This document shows, piece after piece, positions 1-6,600 of a stretch of DNA of 64,000 bases. The notes under the pieces were generated by a model that ran no database searches, was not told the origin of the DNA, and was given only the letters and a program-made list of their open reading frames with translations. Source of the DNA: Actinopolymorpha rutila (lineage in GTDB: Bacteria > Actinomycetota > Actinomycetes > Propionibacteriales > Actinopolymorphaceae); NCBI RefSeq assembly GCF_013407855.1, contig NZ_JACBZH010000001.1, positions 992,001 through 1,056,000 of the forward strand, read 5' to 3'. The translations under genes were made by a program, and so were the position numbers. How positions within the stretch are numbered: the stretch's first letter is position 1; every line of letters starts with the position of its first letter.

Positions 1-595
1 TTGCCGCGACGCCGTGCGCCGCCTTACGCCGCTGTGGACAGCGAAAGCGAGTAGATACCGATGTACGCATCCTTACAAAGCCCGGGGGCGCCACCCTCGT
101 GCCCGTCGGCCGCGCCACTTAGGAGGTGGGGCGGGCAAGTGGGAAGGCACCTCGGGCGCTAGTCAGGATGAGCGCACGGTCCCCTGCGGGGGCCATGCGA
201 TACGGGGGTAACTTCACTTGTCAATGGTCCTGTCTATGAAACACTGCCGCCGGGGGACGGGGATGGCAGTACAGGCAGGTGAGAATCGGCCAAGTCGTGC
301 AAGACCGCGAGCCCGCCGACGCCATCACCGGGGCGAGGCCCGGCGACGACACAGATCCGTCTCACCGAACACGTCGCGGCGAGCGTGTGAGAGTCTGCAC
401 CTCAGAGATGCCGGTAGCCGTTCCTTCACAAGATCGACCCAGAACACGAAAGGTATTCGCGTCGAGACCTGCTCATCACACCCCCGCCTACCACTGAATC
501 CAGACTTGAAGTTGAGGAAGTGTGATATCTATTTCTTGTAATGCTAGCGTTAGATCGAGTAGCGAAGCAAAGGTGGAACGGGTTCAAGTAGGCGA
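1..595. other. Gene-poor stretch at the left edge
   Basis: No convincing coding region is seen. The short open frames here are arginine/proline-rich or frame shadows and lack ribosome binding sites. The stretch holds one copy of a diverged direct repeat (205-291) and becomes A+T-rich from about 480 to the start of the next gene, unlike the rest of the window, which suggests acquired or non-coding DNA. Confidence 0.5.
205..291. repeat. Diverged direct repeat, copy A (partner 3041-3120)
   Basis: The block GGGGTA, TGTCAATGGTCCTGTC, ATGAAAC, GCCGC, GATG, CAG and CAGGCA occurs in the same order and spacing at 3041-3120. The most conserved part is TGTCAATGG followed by CTGTC and ATGAAAC. Neither copy lies in a recognisable gene. 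The second copy sits about 100 bp from a tRNA-derived attachment-like site, so this may be an arm or border of an old integrative element. Confidence 0.6.
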
Positions 596-1099
596 ATGGT
601 GGTAACGCTAGGTGCGATATTATTGAATCCACCGCTTACCCGTGGGACGCGGACTGTCAACAGTCTATGCATAGCGGCAGATATCCTCGAGTGTGATACC
701 GTCGAAGTTGCAAATCTATTCTCTGTCCCTACGCGCGACGTGACAGTTATAAACAGCATCGGACGTTCAACTGCCGGTTGGGAAGCGGCTCGAACGCAGT
801 TGCTTCAGGTCGTCAGCGAGTCAGATCACCTCTTAGCTGGATGGGGGGTAAGCGGCCTGTCCGGCCTTGCCTCCACTCGTCGATTAATGCAGATCGAGTA
901 CGTTTACAGTTGCGCTAGAAAGACAGGAAAGAACGCTATCTGGACCCTCAACGGTGAAGCGCGGCATCCCTCGAGGTGGCACCAGTACGTGAGCGATCGA
1001 CACGGACGAGCAAGGGGGAATTCGCTGCGCGACCGGATCGGTAGCGTGCTCACGCAGATCCCAGTTCCGCCCGAATCTGTCCAGGACATCCATCCTTAG
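596..1099 (+). CDS. DUF1643-like protein
   Basis: The predicted 167-aa protein resembles the DUF1643 family. Near the N-terminus LLNPPLTRGTRTVNS takes the place of the family's LNPSTAD segment, followed by VEVANLFSVPTRD (family: NLFA.RATDP), a central LLAGWG motif and a late NGEARHPSRW (family: ...G.P.HPLY). The biochemical function of the family is not established. The ATG at 596 has no good ribosome binding site, and typical members carry extra N-terminal residues, so the start may be upstream or lost; an in-frame stop lies at 560. Codon use is A+T-richer than in most genes of the window, which fits horizontal acquisition. Confidence 0.55.
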   Translation: MVVTLGAILLNPPLTRGTRTVNSLCIAADILECDTVEVANLFSVPTRDVTVINSIGRSTAGWEAARTQLLQVVSESDHLLAGWGVSGLSGLASTRRLMQIEYVYSCARKTGKNAIWTLNGEARHPSRWHQYVSDRHGRARGNSLRDRIGSVLTQIPVPPESVQDIHP

Positions 1100-1684
1100 A
1101 TGCTCTCTTGCTACTAACGCGAAGCCGCCAGTTACACCATGTCCAGCGGCCAGGATGATCCGATCCAGGGTTGGGTGTACGGCTACTACCTGGGCGCCTG
1201 ACGGCTCGAACGGAAACCTGCGCGCTTGCAGCCGCCCTGAGATTCCGTAGAAGACGACGAAGCCGGCGTCGCCGGCTTCGCCATACGGGAGGGCTCCGCC
1301 GCTGCTCGTGCCAACGGAGGACGCCGCCCTCGGTAGCGCCCGGGAGAGGCCAGATGGTGCAGTCGAACGTCAGGGACACCTTGGCGGGCTGGTCGAAAGG
1401 GGTCGACTACCGTGGCACCCCGTCAGCGCTCTCGCCGGCAACCTCCATCCCTCGCGGCGACGAATCCCCCGTGTTGGCCCAGACGGCGTTCCGACCGATG
1501 GTCCCACCGGCGGCTGCCCATGGTCCTGCGCATGAAACGAAGCTCTGAGGTACCAACTCGCCCGCGGCGGCCGGCAGGAGGTGGCTGCCGAAGTACCCCG
1601 CCGCGGTAGTTGACGTGAAGAGAATCACCAACTTGCCTGAGTGCAAGCGAAAACTGAGACGGTCATCAGACCTATGAGCGTGAA
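1100..1684. other. Intergenic stretch with a terminator-like hairpin and a possible gene remnant
   Basis: Apart from the hairpin at 1258-1280, the only item seen is a short frame at 1118-1201 ending in GWVYGYYLGA. It reads like the C-terminal tail of a larger enzyme but has no preceding gene body. The other open frames in this stretch are low-complexity arginine/proline-rich shadows. Confidence 0.4.
1258..1280 (+). terminator. Perfect 10-bp hairpin
   Basis: CGAAGCCGGC, loop GTC, then GCCGGCTTCG form a perfect 10-bp stem with a 3-nt loop. There is no T-tract, which is usual for actinobacterial terminators. It lies about 160 nt downstream of the DUF1643-like gene and about 400 nt from the end of the convergent DUF6338-like gene. 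Confidence 0.55.
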
Positions 1685-2476
1685 TTACTTCCTCGCAGCT
1701 TCTCCAACCGCTGGCGGTGCTTCCACTTGCCTACCTGTCTTCGCCTTGGACCGGTGCGGTTTATCCGCACTCTGCGTATTTTTCTTTCGATACGTTATGT
1801 AGATCACGTCGATGGCGTCCGCTCGTATTACTATTCGCTGATAGTCCGATGAGAGCGGGCAATACTTCTTGTCCTTGGCTGACTTGACTTGAATTGGTTG
1901 CCGCAATACCAATTCTCGTCCCTCGGCTTTCATGTCTGCGGTATAGTAGGCGACTTTGCCGAAGTAGGTCGGACCGTCGGGTCGTAGACGTATGGTTACG
2001 TAAGGATCGTGTCCACTAGGGCATTCCTGACGAAATGCCCTGTACCAATTGCTTGTCGCACGTATAGATCCACCGCCCGTCAAAGCGCGGCTCAATGGCT
2101 CACGAATCTTCGCTTTGCGACTCATCTGAGCTAGGCCCATGTTCGCGAACCAAGCAAGAAGGAATGCGAGCGCTACCTCAAGTGTGAGCAATATTAATAG
2201 CTCCCGAGCATGATCTAGGTAGTAGCGCTTGTTGCCTTCCAGAAGTTTCCGTGTATCTGGAAGCCACCCCTTCTTTAGGCTTCCAATCCAAAGAACTGCT
2301 ACCACGGATACTCCGCTAAGGATCACGCTCGAAAGAACGACGCGACTCGCCTCACGGAAAGCCGACTCCGAGTACGCTGCCCGTCGACGTTCACTCAGTA
2401 GATCGAAAAGTAGGCCGGGTGCGACGAGTACTGCGAATAGCAGTATACTCAGCCGAGTGTCAGGAACCATGGGCAC
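1685..2476 (-). CDS. DUF6338-like membrane protein
   Basis: The 263-aa protein (261 aa from the internal ATG at 2470) has three predicted membrane segments at about residues 8-26, 44-66 and 93-115. A basic cytoplasmic domain of about 145 residues follows. The layout, the N-terminal APGLLFDLLSERRRA and the central VTIRLRPDGPTYFGKVAYYTAD resemble actinobacterial DUF6338 proteins, whose function is unknown. The GTG at 2476 overlaps the stop codon (TAG) of the upstream small gene by one base, and GGAG lies just before it, so the two are probably translated together. Base composition is A+T-richer than in core genes. Confidence 0.7.
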   Translation of the reverse strand: MPMVPDTRLSILLFAVLVAPGLLFDLLSERRRAAYSESAFREASRVVLSSVILSGVSVVAVLWIGSLKKGWLPDTRKLLEGNKRYYLDHARELLILLTLEVALAFLLAWFANMGLAQMSRKAKIREPLSRALTGGGSIRATSNWYRAFRQECPSGHDPYVTIRLRPDGPTYFGKVAYYTADMKAEGRELVLRQPIQVKSAKDKKYCPLSSDYQRIVIRADAIDVIYITYRKKNTQSADKPHRSKAKTGRQVEAPPAVGEAARK

Positions 2477-2685
2477 TACTCCGGCACTGGCGGTGGCTCA
2501 TCGTTTTCCAACTTGTCGCTCCCTTCCGGGGGAGCAAGATCTATTACGTCAATGCCTGCCGTACCCGGAGGTGGCAGCGCGTCTGCACGATCGGGCTCCC
2601 TGAGCGCCCACTCACGATCGGGCCCCCTGGGCGGCTCCACTTCTGGCACCTGCTGTTCGTCCTGGGGCTCAGGATCCGGACTCAT
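2476..2685 (-). CDS. Small acidic proline-rich protein coupled to the DUF6338-like gene
   Basis: The 69-aa protein starts at the ATG at 2685 behind a strong AAGGAGG (2691-2698, plus-strand ACCTCCTT). Longer in-frame extensions upstream look non-coding. Aspartate, glutamate and proline dominate (PDPEPQDEQQVPEVEPP near the start and DEPPPVPE at the end), and no membrane segment or known domain is seen, so it is probably disordered. Its stop overlaps the start of the DUF6338-like gene. I infer a two-gene unit in which this protein could be a partner or adaptor of the membrane protein. Confidence 0.65.
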   Translation of the reverse strand: MSPDPEPQDEQQVPEVEPPRGPDREWALREPDRADALPPPGTAGIDVIDLAPPEGSDKLENDEPPPVPE

Positions 2686-2732
2686 CGCCAACCTCCTTAG
2701 TCGCGCTGACGGCGTGCTGTCCCCGAGTCTCC

Positions 2733-2761
2733 ATAGTTTGACCAAGAGTGACCGGATGCAA
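2733..2761 (-). promoter_or_regulatory. Candidate promoter of the small acidic protein/DUF6338 unit
   Basis: On the minus strand, TTGCAT (2761-2756), a 17-bp spacer and AACTAT (2738-2733) match a sigma-70-like promoter and lie about 50 bp upstream of the start at 2685. This rests on pattern matching only. Confidence 0.35.
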
Positions 2762-3040
2762 GAGGCTCGTGGTGACTTTCTAGGGGTCTTCAAGAGCGGC
2801 CACCGGCCGCCGCGCGTGCCTAAACGGCGCCGGCTGGGAGCGACAAGAGGGCCTCCAGTAAGACTGGCGACCGCCCTCATCAACTCCCGCTCCGCGGGAG
2901 ACCTTGCGTGGCTGGTGGCGGGCCGGAGGCTTTAGCTCCCACCATGTGCCGGTAGGCACCCTCTGAGGTTGCTTGAGGCCTCGAGGTCGCAGTCGGGTCT
3001 ACGCTCAAGTCGTCCCTATCCGACGACGACATACGCGACA

Positions 3041-3120
3041 GGGGTACCTCGTTCTGTCAATGGTTCTGTCAATGAAACGGAGCCGCAGAAGGCCGGTGAT
3101 GACAGCCCAGGCAAGCGAAC
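3041..3120. repeat. Diverged direct repeat, copy B (partner 205-291)
   Basis: This is the second copy of the block described at 205-291. Read on the minus strand it contains two tandem near-identical 12-mers, ATTGACAGAACG and ATTGACAGAACC, i.e. short iterons. They lie about 100 bp from the tRNA-derived site at 3166-3232 and could be integrase arm-type sites. Confidence 0.55.
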
Positions 3121-3165
3121 GTGCAGGTCAGCAGGCATGAAACTGATCATGGTTGACGTGGCGTC

Positions 3166-3211
3166 GCTCTTGTAATCGGGCGGTTAGGGGTTCAAGTCCC
3201 CTCGCTGGCTC
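3166..3211 (+). tRNA. tRNA 3' half remnant (Thr-like, TGT), attachment-like site
   Basis: A 7-nt anticodon loop CTTGTAA is followed by the variable region, a perfect T arm (GGGG TTCAAGT CCCC) and a 3' acceptor strand CGCTGGC plus one base. No matching 5' half (GCCAGCG, D arm) exists upstream, and the anticodon stem does not pair properly. This is therefore a partial tRNA sequence, not a functional gene. Integrative elements of actinobacteria commonly leave such 3' fragments at their borders. Confidence 0.65.
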
Positions 3212-3232
3212 TCAACGTAAGCCCAGGTCAGA
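3174..3232. repeat. Putative attachment site, copy 1 (direct repeat with 10376-10434)
   Basis: These 59 bp match 10376-10434 at 55 positions in the same orientation. The repeat covers the tRNA-derived segment and about 20 bp beyond it, ending around CCCAGGTC. The truncated methyltransferase gene on the minus strand ends exactly where this repeat ends, as expected if recombination at this site cut it. Confidence 0.7.
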
Positions 3233-3252
3233 AGCCCCTTTCTGTGACCTGG
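3223..3252. terminator. Hairpin after the tRNA remnant
   Basis: CCAGGTCA (3223-3230) and TGACCTGG (3245-3252) form an 8-bp perfect inverted repeat with a 14-nt loop straddling the border of the attachment-like repeat. It may be the old terminator of the tRNA gene or a recombination-site feature. Confidence 0.4.
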
Positions 3253-3404
3253 TTCGCGGTCAGATACGGCAACGGCAGGTCCAGCAGCTTGTGTTGGGCG
3301 TACGGGTAAGGGGCCTTGTCGCCGAACCACAGGGCGCCGGCGACGACGGCACCGGCGGCGAGCGCCCAGCGGACGGCGGGCTTGGTCGGGACAGCGTGAG
3401 ACAT
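3228..3404 (-). pseudogene. Truncated N-terminus of a class I SAM-dependent methyltransferase
   Basis: The ATG at 3404 has a good GGAGGAG upstream. The 58-aa product has an N-terminal hydrophobic segment (WALAAGAVVAGALWFG) followed by APYPYAQHKLLDLPLPYLT. This resembles the membrane-proximal N-terminus (...CPYGQRFWVEAPHPFITR...) of actinobacterial methyltransferases whose SAM-binding fold begins just afterwards. Here the frame ends in TERGF and a stop inside the tRNA-derived direct repeat. The catalytic domain is missing, so I infer that the gene was cut by site-specific recombination. Confidence 0.55.
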
Positions 3405-3461
3405 GGATCTCCTCCGGTGGGACGGTGGCCTACGGGAAGTGAGCGGGGCCGGGAGCGAGGA

Positions 3462-3902
3462 TCAGGCCGTCGGGCGGGCAGCCCCTCGTACCGCCAGCAC
3501 GACGCACACCACCGCCAGTGGCAGTTCCGCGCCGAGCGCCATCGCTATCGCCGAGACCTGATCCGCGCCCGGTGCCGCGGTCATCGTGTCGAACCAGGCA
3601 TCGACCACCAGCAGCGTCGCGGTGGCGGTGGCTGTCAGGGCGTGCAGCTGGTGGCCGTGTACGGCCAGCAGCCCCGTGGCGATCAGCCCCAGCGCCTCCA
3701 AGGCGTCCAGGCCGATCCAGGCGGTGCACCAGTTCGAGGCGATGGCGGTCCCCGGCAGACCGTTGGCCAGCACGACCAGCCACGGCAGCAGGGCCAGCCC
3801 GCAGCCGACCAGGACGTGTTCCAGGCGGTACCGGCGGCCGATGCGCAGGCCGGCGGAGCCGCGGGCCTCGTCCTGAAGTCGGCGGACGCTCAGCGTGCTC
3901 AT
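3462..3902 (-). CDS. Four-helix integral membrane protein of unknown function
   Basis: The 146-aa protein is read from the ATG at 3902, with GGAG nine bases upstream; a longer frame to 4004 lacks a site. It has four membrane segments (LEHVLVGCGLALLPWLVVL, a helix around LDALEALGLIATGLLAV, a helix around TATLLVVDAWFD, and LPLAVVCVVLAVRG near the end). No enzymatic motif is seen. It lies between the truncated methyltransferase and the divergent histidine kinase at 4072, so it may belong to the local membrane-stress group. Confidence 0.65.
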   Translation of the reverse strand: MSTLSVRRLQDEARGSAGLRIGRRYRLEHVLVGCGLALLPWLVVLANGLPGTAIASNWCTAWIGLDALEALGLIATGLLAVHGHQLHALTATATATLLVVDAWFDTMTAAPGADQVSAIAMALGAELPLAVVCVVLAVRGAARPTA

Positions 3903-4071
3903 CGGATCGGTCTCCTCGCGTTCCCGGTGCTCCTTCACGGCCTCCAGCCTCGCCCGCCAGGCGCTCACGGTCAGTAACGCGAAGGTCCGTTGTGGGGGTG
4001 GCACTAGCTACACCCCGAGTCGGATGCTCTTGCCATGGCCCGCCCCCGGCCCAGACACCTACCGTTTCCCC

Positions 4072-5328
4072 ATGCGCACAACCGCCCGCCTGCGGCGCCT
4101 ACTTCTGTTCCCGTTCCAGGGAGCCGGACGACCGGTCTCGTTCCTCGTCACGGGCGTCCTCGTCCAGCTCGGCGTCCTCTTCGTCGTGTCCCTGCCGTGG
4201 CTGCTCTTCCTCCCGGTCCTCGACCCGGCGGGCCAACTGCTCCTCGCGGTGTTCATCCCGTTCACGGCCATCGTGCTCGCCGGGCCGCTGCTGACCGAGG
4301 TGCAGCGCGGCCGCTTCCGCACCCGGCTCGACGTGGCCATCCCCTCGCCTTACGCGGGACAGCGGCCCCGGCTGCCGGAGTGGCTCCGATCCCGGGCGGG
4401 GCACAGGCAGCTCAGGTACCACCTGCTGGACGGGCCGCTGCTCGCTCTCGCGGGGTCCTTCACCCTCCTGGCATGGGTCGTGGCCGTCACCGCCACCTCG
4501 ATCTACCTGTGGATCTGGCTGGTGCCGCTGGACTGGCGCGTCGACCATCCCGGCTACTACACCTGGGCGGCGTACGTCACCGCGGCGGGGCTCGCCCTGC
4601 TCCACATCGCGCGGTTGTCGACCGACGCCCTCTCCCGGCTCGACACCCGCACCGCCACCGTCCTGCTCGGGCCCAGCCGCGAGGAGCAGTTGGCCCGCCG
4701 GGTCGAGGACCTGGCCGAGAGCCGGGCCGGCCTGGTGGACGCGGCCGATGCCGAACGGCGGCGGATCGAACGGGACCTGCACGACGGCGCCCAGCAGCGG
4801 CTGGTCTCCCTGGCCGTCAACCTCGGCCTGGCCAAGGCCACGCTCGGGGACCTGCCCGAGGACGCCCGCCAGGTGATCGACGAGGCGCACCGGGGGGCGA
4901 AGGAGGCGATAGAGGAGCTGAGCAGCCTGGTGCGCGGGATGCACCCGGCCGTTCTGGAGGACCGTGGCCTGGACGCCGCACTGTCCGGCATCGCCGCCCG
5001 AGCACCCATCCCGGTACGGGTGAAGGTGGACCTGTCGTCGCGGCCGTCGCCCACGATCGAGGCGGTCGCCTACTTCGTCGTCTCCGAAGCACTGACGAAC
5101 GTGGTGAAGCACGCGGAGGCGTCCAGCGCCGAGGTCACCGTGGAGCGCTTCGGGAAGACGCTGCTGGTCGTCATCAGCGATGACGGGGTGGGCGGCGCGG
5201 AACCCACCGGTGGTACCGGGCTGGCGGGGCTGGCCAAGCGGGTCGCCTCGGTCGATGGCACGCTGTCGGTCGACAGCCCCGTCGGGGGGCCGACCGTCAT
5301 CACCGTGGAGCTGGCGTGCGTGCCGTGA
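4072..5328 (+). CDS. NarL-type sensor histidine kinase (HisKA_3)
   Basis: The 418-aa kinase is read from the ATG at 4072, the first methionine before the membrane region. It has several N-terminal membrane helices (about residues 22-75 and 120-185), then the HisKA_3 dimerisation motif RRRIERDLHDGAQQRL with the phosphorylated histidine. The HATPase domain follows, with an N box around EALTNVVKHAEAS, the G1 motif SDDGVGGA and the G2 motif GTGLAGLAKRV. The stop overlaps the start of the response regulator by 13 bp, so the pair forms one two-component unit. The signal is unknown. Confidence 0.9.
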   Translation: MRTTARLRRLLLFPFQGAGRPVSFLVTGVLVQLGVLFVVSLPWLLFLPVLDPAGQLLLAVFIPFTAIVLAGPLLTEVQRGRFRTRLDVAIPSPYAGQRPRLPEWLRSRAGHRQLRYHLLDGPLLALAGSFTLLAWVVAVTATSIYLWIWLVPLDWRVDHPGYYTWAAYVTAAGLALLHIARLSTDALSRLDTRTATVLLGPSREEQLARRVEDLAESRAGLVDAADAERRRIERDLHDGAQQRLVSLAVNLGLAKATLGDLPEDARQVIDEAHRGAKEAIEELSSLVRGMHPAVLEDRGLDAALSGIAARAPIPVRVKVDLSSRPSPTIEAVAYFVVSEALTNVVKHAEASSAEVTVERFGKTLLVVISDDGVGGAEPTGGTGLAGLAKRVASVDGTLSVDSPVGGPTVITVELACVP

Positions 5329-5960
5329 TCGCGGAGGATTCCGTACTGCTCAGGGTCGGGGTGGTCAAGGTCCTGGAGATGGCCGGCTTCGAGGTCGTCG
5401 CCGAAGTGGACGACGGGCAGGCGCTGTTGACCGCGGTGGAGGAGCACCGACCGGACATCGCCGTGGTGGACGTCCGCATGCCCCCCGGTTTCACGGACGA
5501 GGGCGTGCGTGCCGCGCTGGTCATCAGGCAACAGTGGCCAAAGACCGCAGTGTTGCTGCTCTCGCAGTATGTGGAGGAGCGGTACGCGGCCGATCTGCTG
5601 TCCGCCAACACCTCCAGCATCGGCTATCTGCTCAAGCAACGCGTCGCGGACGTGGAGGAGTTCGTGGACGCGCTGCGCCGGGTCGCGGCCGGCGGGACGG
5701 CGCTGGACCCGCAGGTCGTCTCGCAGCTTCTGGTGCGCCGCCACAGCGGCCCGCTGGACCGGCTCACCCCGCGGGAACGCGAGGTCCTGGAGCTGATGGC
5801 GGGCGGCCGGTCCAACGCCGGGATAGCGGGGCAACTCGTGGTCAGCGAGAGCGCGGTGGCCAAGCACATCAACAACATTTTCGCCAAGCTCGACCTGCCG
5901 AAGGCGGACGCCGACCACCGCCGGGTGCTCGCCGTACTGAGCTTCCTCGGCGTGGCCTGA
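5316..5960 (+). CDS. NarL/LuxR-family response regulator
   Basis: The 214-aa regulator has a receiver domain (AEDSVLLR acidic pocket, phosphoacceptor aspartate in VVDVRMPP, conserved Lys in LLKQRV). A LuxR-type helix-turn-helix at about residues 147-210 carries LTPREREVLELMAGGRSN and AVAKHINNIFAKL. The GTG start at 5316 lies within the kinase gene, so translation is coupled. It should be the cognate regulator of the kinase encoded at 4072. Targets are not visible from sequence. Confidence 0.9.
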   Translation: MRAVIAEDSVLLRVGVVKVLEMAGFEVVAEVDDGQALLTAVEEHRPDIAVVDVRMPPGFTDEGVRAALVIRQQWPKTAVLLLSQYVEERYAADLLSANTSSIGYLLKQRVADVEEFVDALRRVAAGGTALDPQVVSQLLVRRHSGPLDRLTPREREVLELMAGGRSNAGIAGQLVVSESAVAKHINNIFAKLDLPKADADHRRVLAVLSFLGVA

Positions 5961-6020
5961 TCCCGGCCGACCCTGCGGACCGCATCCCTTCCACTTGGGC
6001 CTTTCCGGCCTTTCTCCGGC

Positions 6021-6326
6021 ATGACATCCGGGCGTCGAGGCGGTGCCGGCCCGTCCCGGGACCCCGTGCCCAATATCGCCAACTTCTTCTTCGCGCGCCT
6101 GCTCAGACGGTCACCATCGGGCGCCGGCCGCGAACCGTTGTACGGGCCCGACCGTCCCGCGGTGCTGGTCGCCGGTGGCCCGGGCATGGGCAAGGGGCGA
6201 CTGCTGCGCGCGGTCTGGGACCGTCTCGCCGCCAGTGTGCCGGTGATCTATCTGGACTGCGGCTCGCCGGTGTACGCGGACCGGGCGGAGCCGGAGCCGG
6301 ACGCCCGCGAACGGTGCCAGCATTGA
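6021..6326 (+). pseudogene. Truncated N-terminus of a P-loop ATP-binding protein
   Basis: The frame encodes 101 aa from the ATG at 6021 (a GTG at 6066 is an alternative). It has a clear Walker A, GGPGMGKGRLL, about 20 residues after REPLYGPDRPAVLV. A Walker B-like strand VPVIYLDCGSPVY follows and then the frame ends abruptly. No ATPase of this type is complete at this size. The rest of the gene is absent downstream, so this is probably the stub of a larger ATP-binding protein cut by a rearrangement. Confidence 0.5.
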
Positions 6327-6450
6327 CAGGAGGTTGAGCAGTTCGCCGCGACGAGCACCGGTGAACGCAGCGAGGTGGAAGAAACGCGTGCAACCGTTGC
6401 CGCCTGGCGACGCCGAGAAAGGTCCGAAGTTGGGACGTGTCCCAGATAGT

Positions 6451-6600
6451 TCAACCCTGCCACTCCTTCACGGCACGCTCTGTCGTGGGCAATTGCGGGA
6501 TCAGCTCGCGGGTCTTTTGGCGTGCGTAAGTCCAGGCGGGATGCGTGTCGAGGGATCGGTCATCCCAGAGGCATCGCCTGGGGGGCCCGAGCGGGTTCAT
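6451..6600 (-). CDS. 49-aa protein coupled to the acyl-CoA synthetase
   Basis: The ATG at 6600 overlaps the stop of the acyl-CoA synthetase in an ATGA arrangement, typical of real operon partners. The product (N-terminus MNPLGPPRRCLWDDRS, then THPAWTYARQKTRELIPQL) matches no family I recognise. It may be a small protein or the 5' stub of a larger downstream gene lost during rearrangement. Confidence 0.4.
   Translation of the reverse strand: MNPLGPPRRCLWDDRSLDTHPAWTYARQKTRELIPQLPTTERAVKEWQG

Larger units (their letters stand above)
2686..3165. other. Non-coding stretch between the DUF6338 unit and the tRNA-derived repeat
   Basis: It contains a candidate promoter for the DUF6338 unit (2733-2761, minus) and the second copy of the diverged direct repeat (3041-3120). 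No gene is supported. Confidence 0.45.

Noticed and set aside
14-541. Several open frames of 65-107 aa at the left edge
   Set aside because: They are arginine/proline-rich, overlap one another in different frames, lack ribosome binding sites and show no recognisable motif.
3166-3211. Functional tRNA-Thr gene
   Set aside because: The 5' half is missing and the anticodon stem does not pair; only the 3' half is present.
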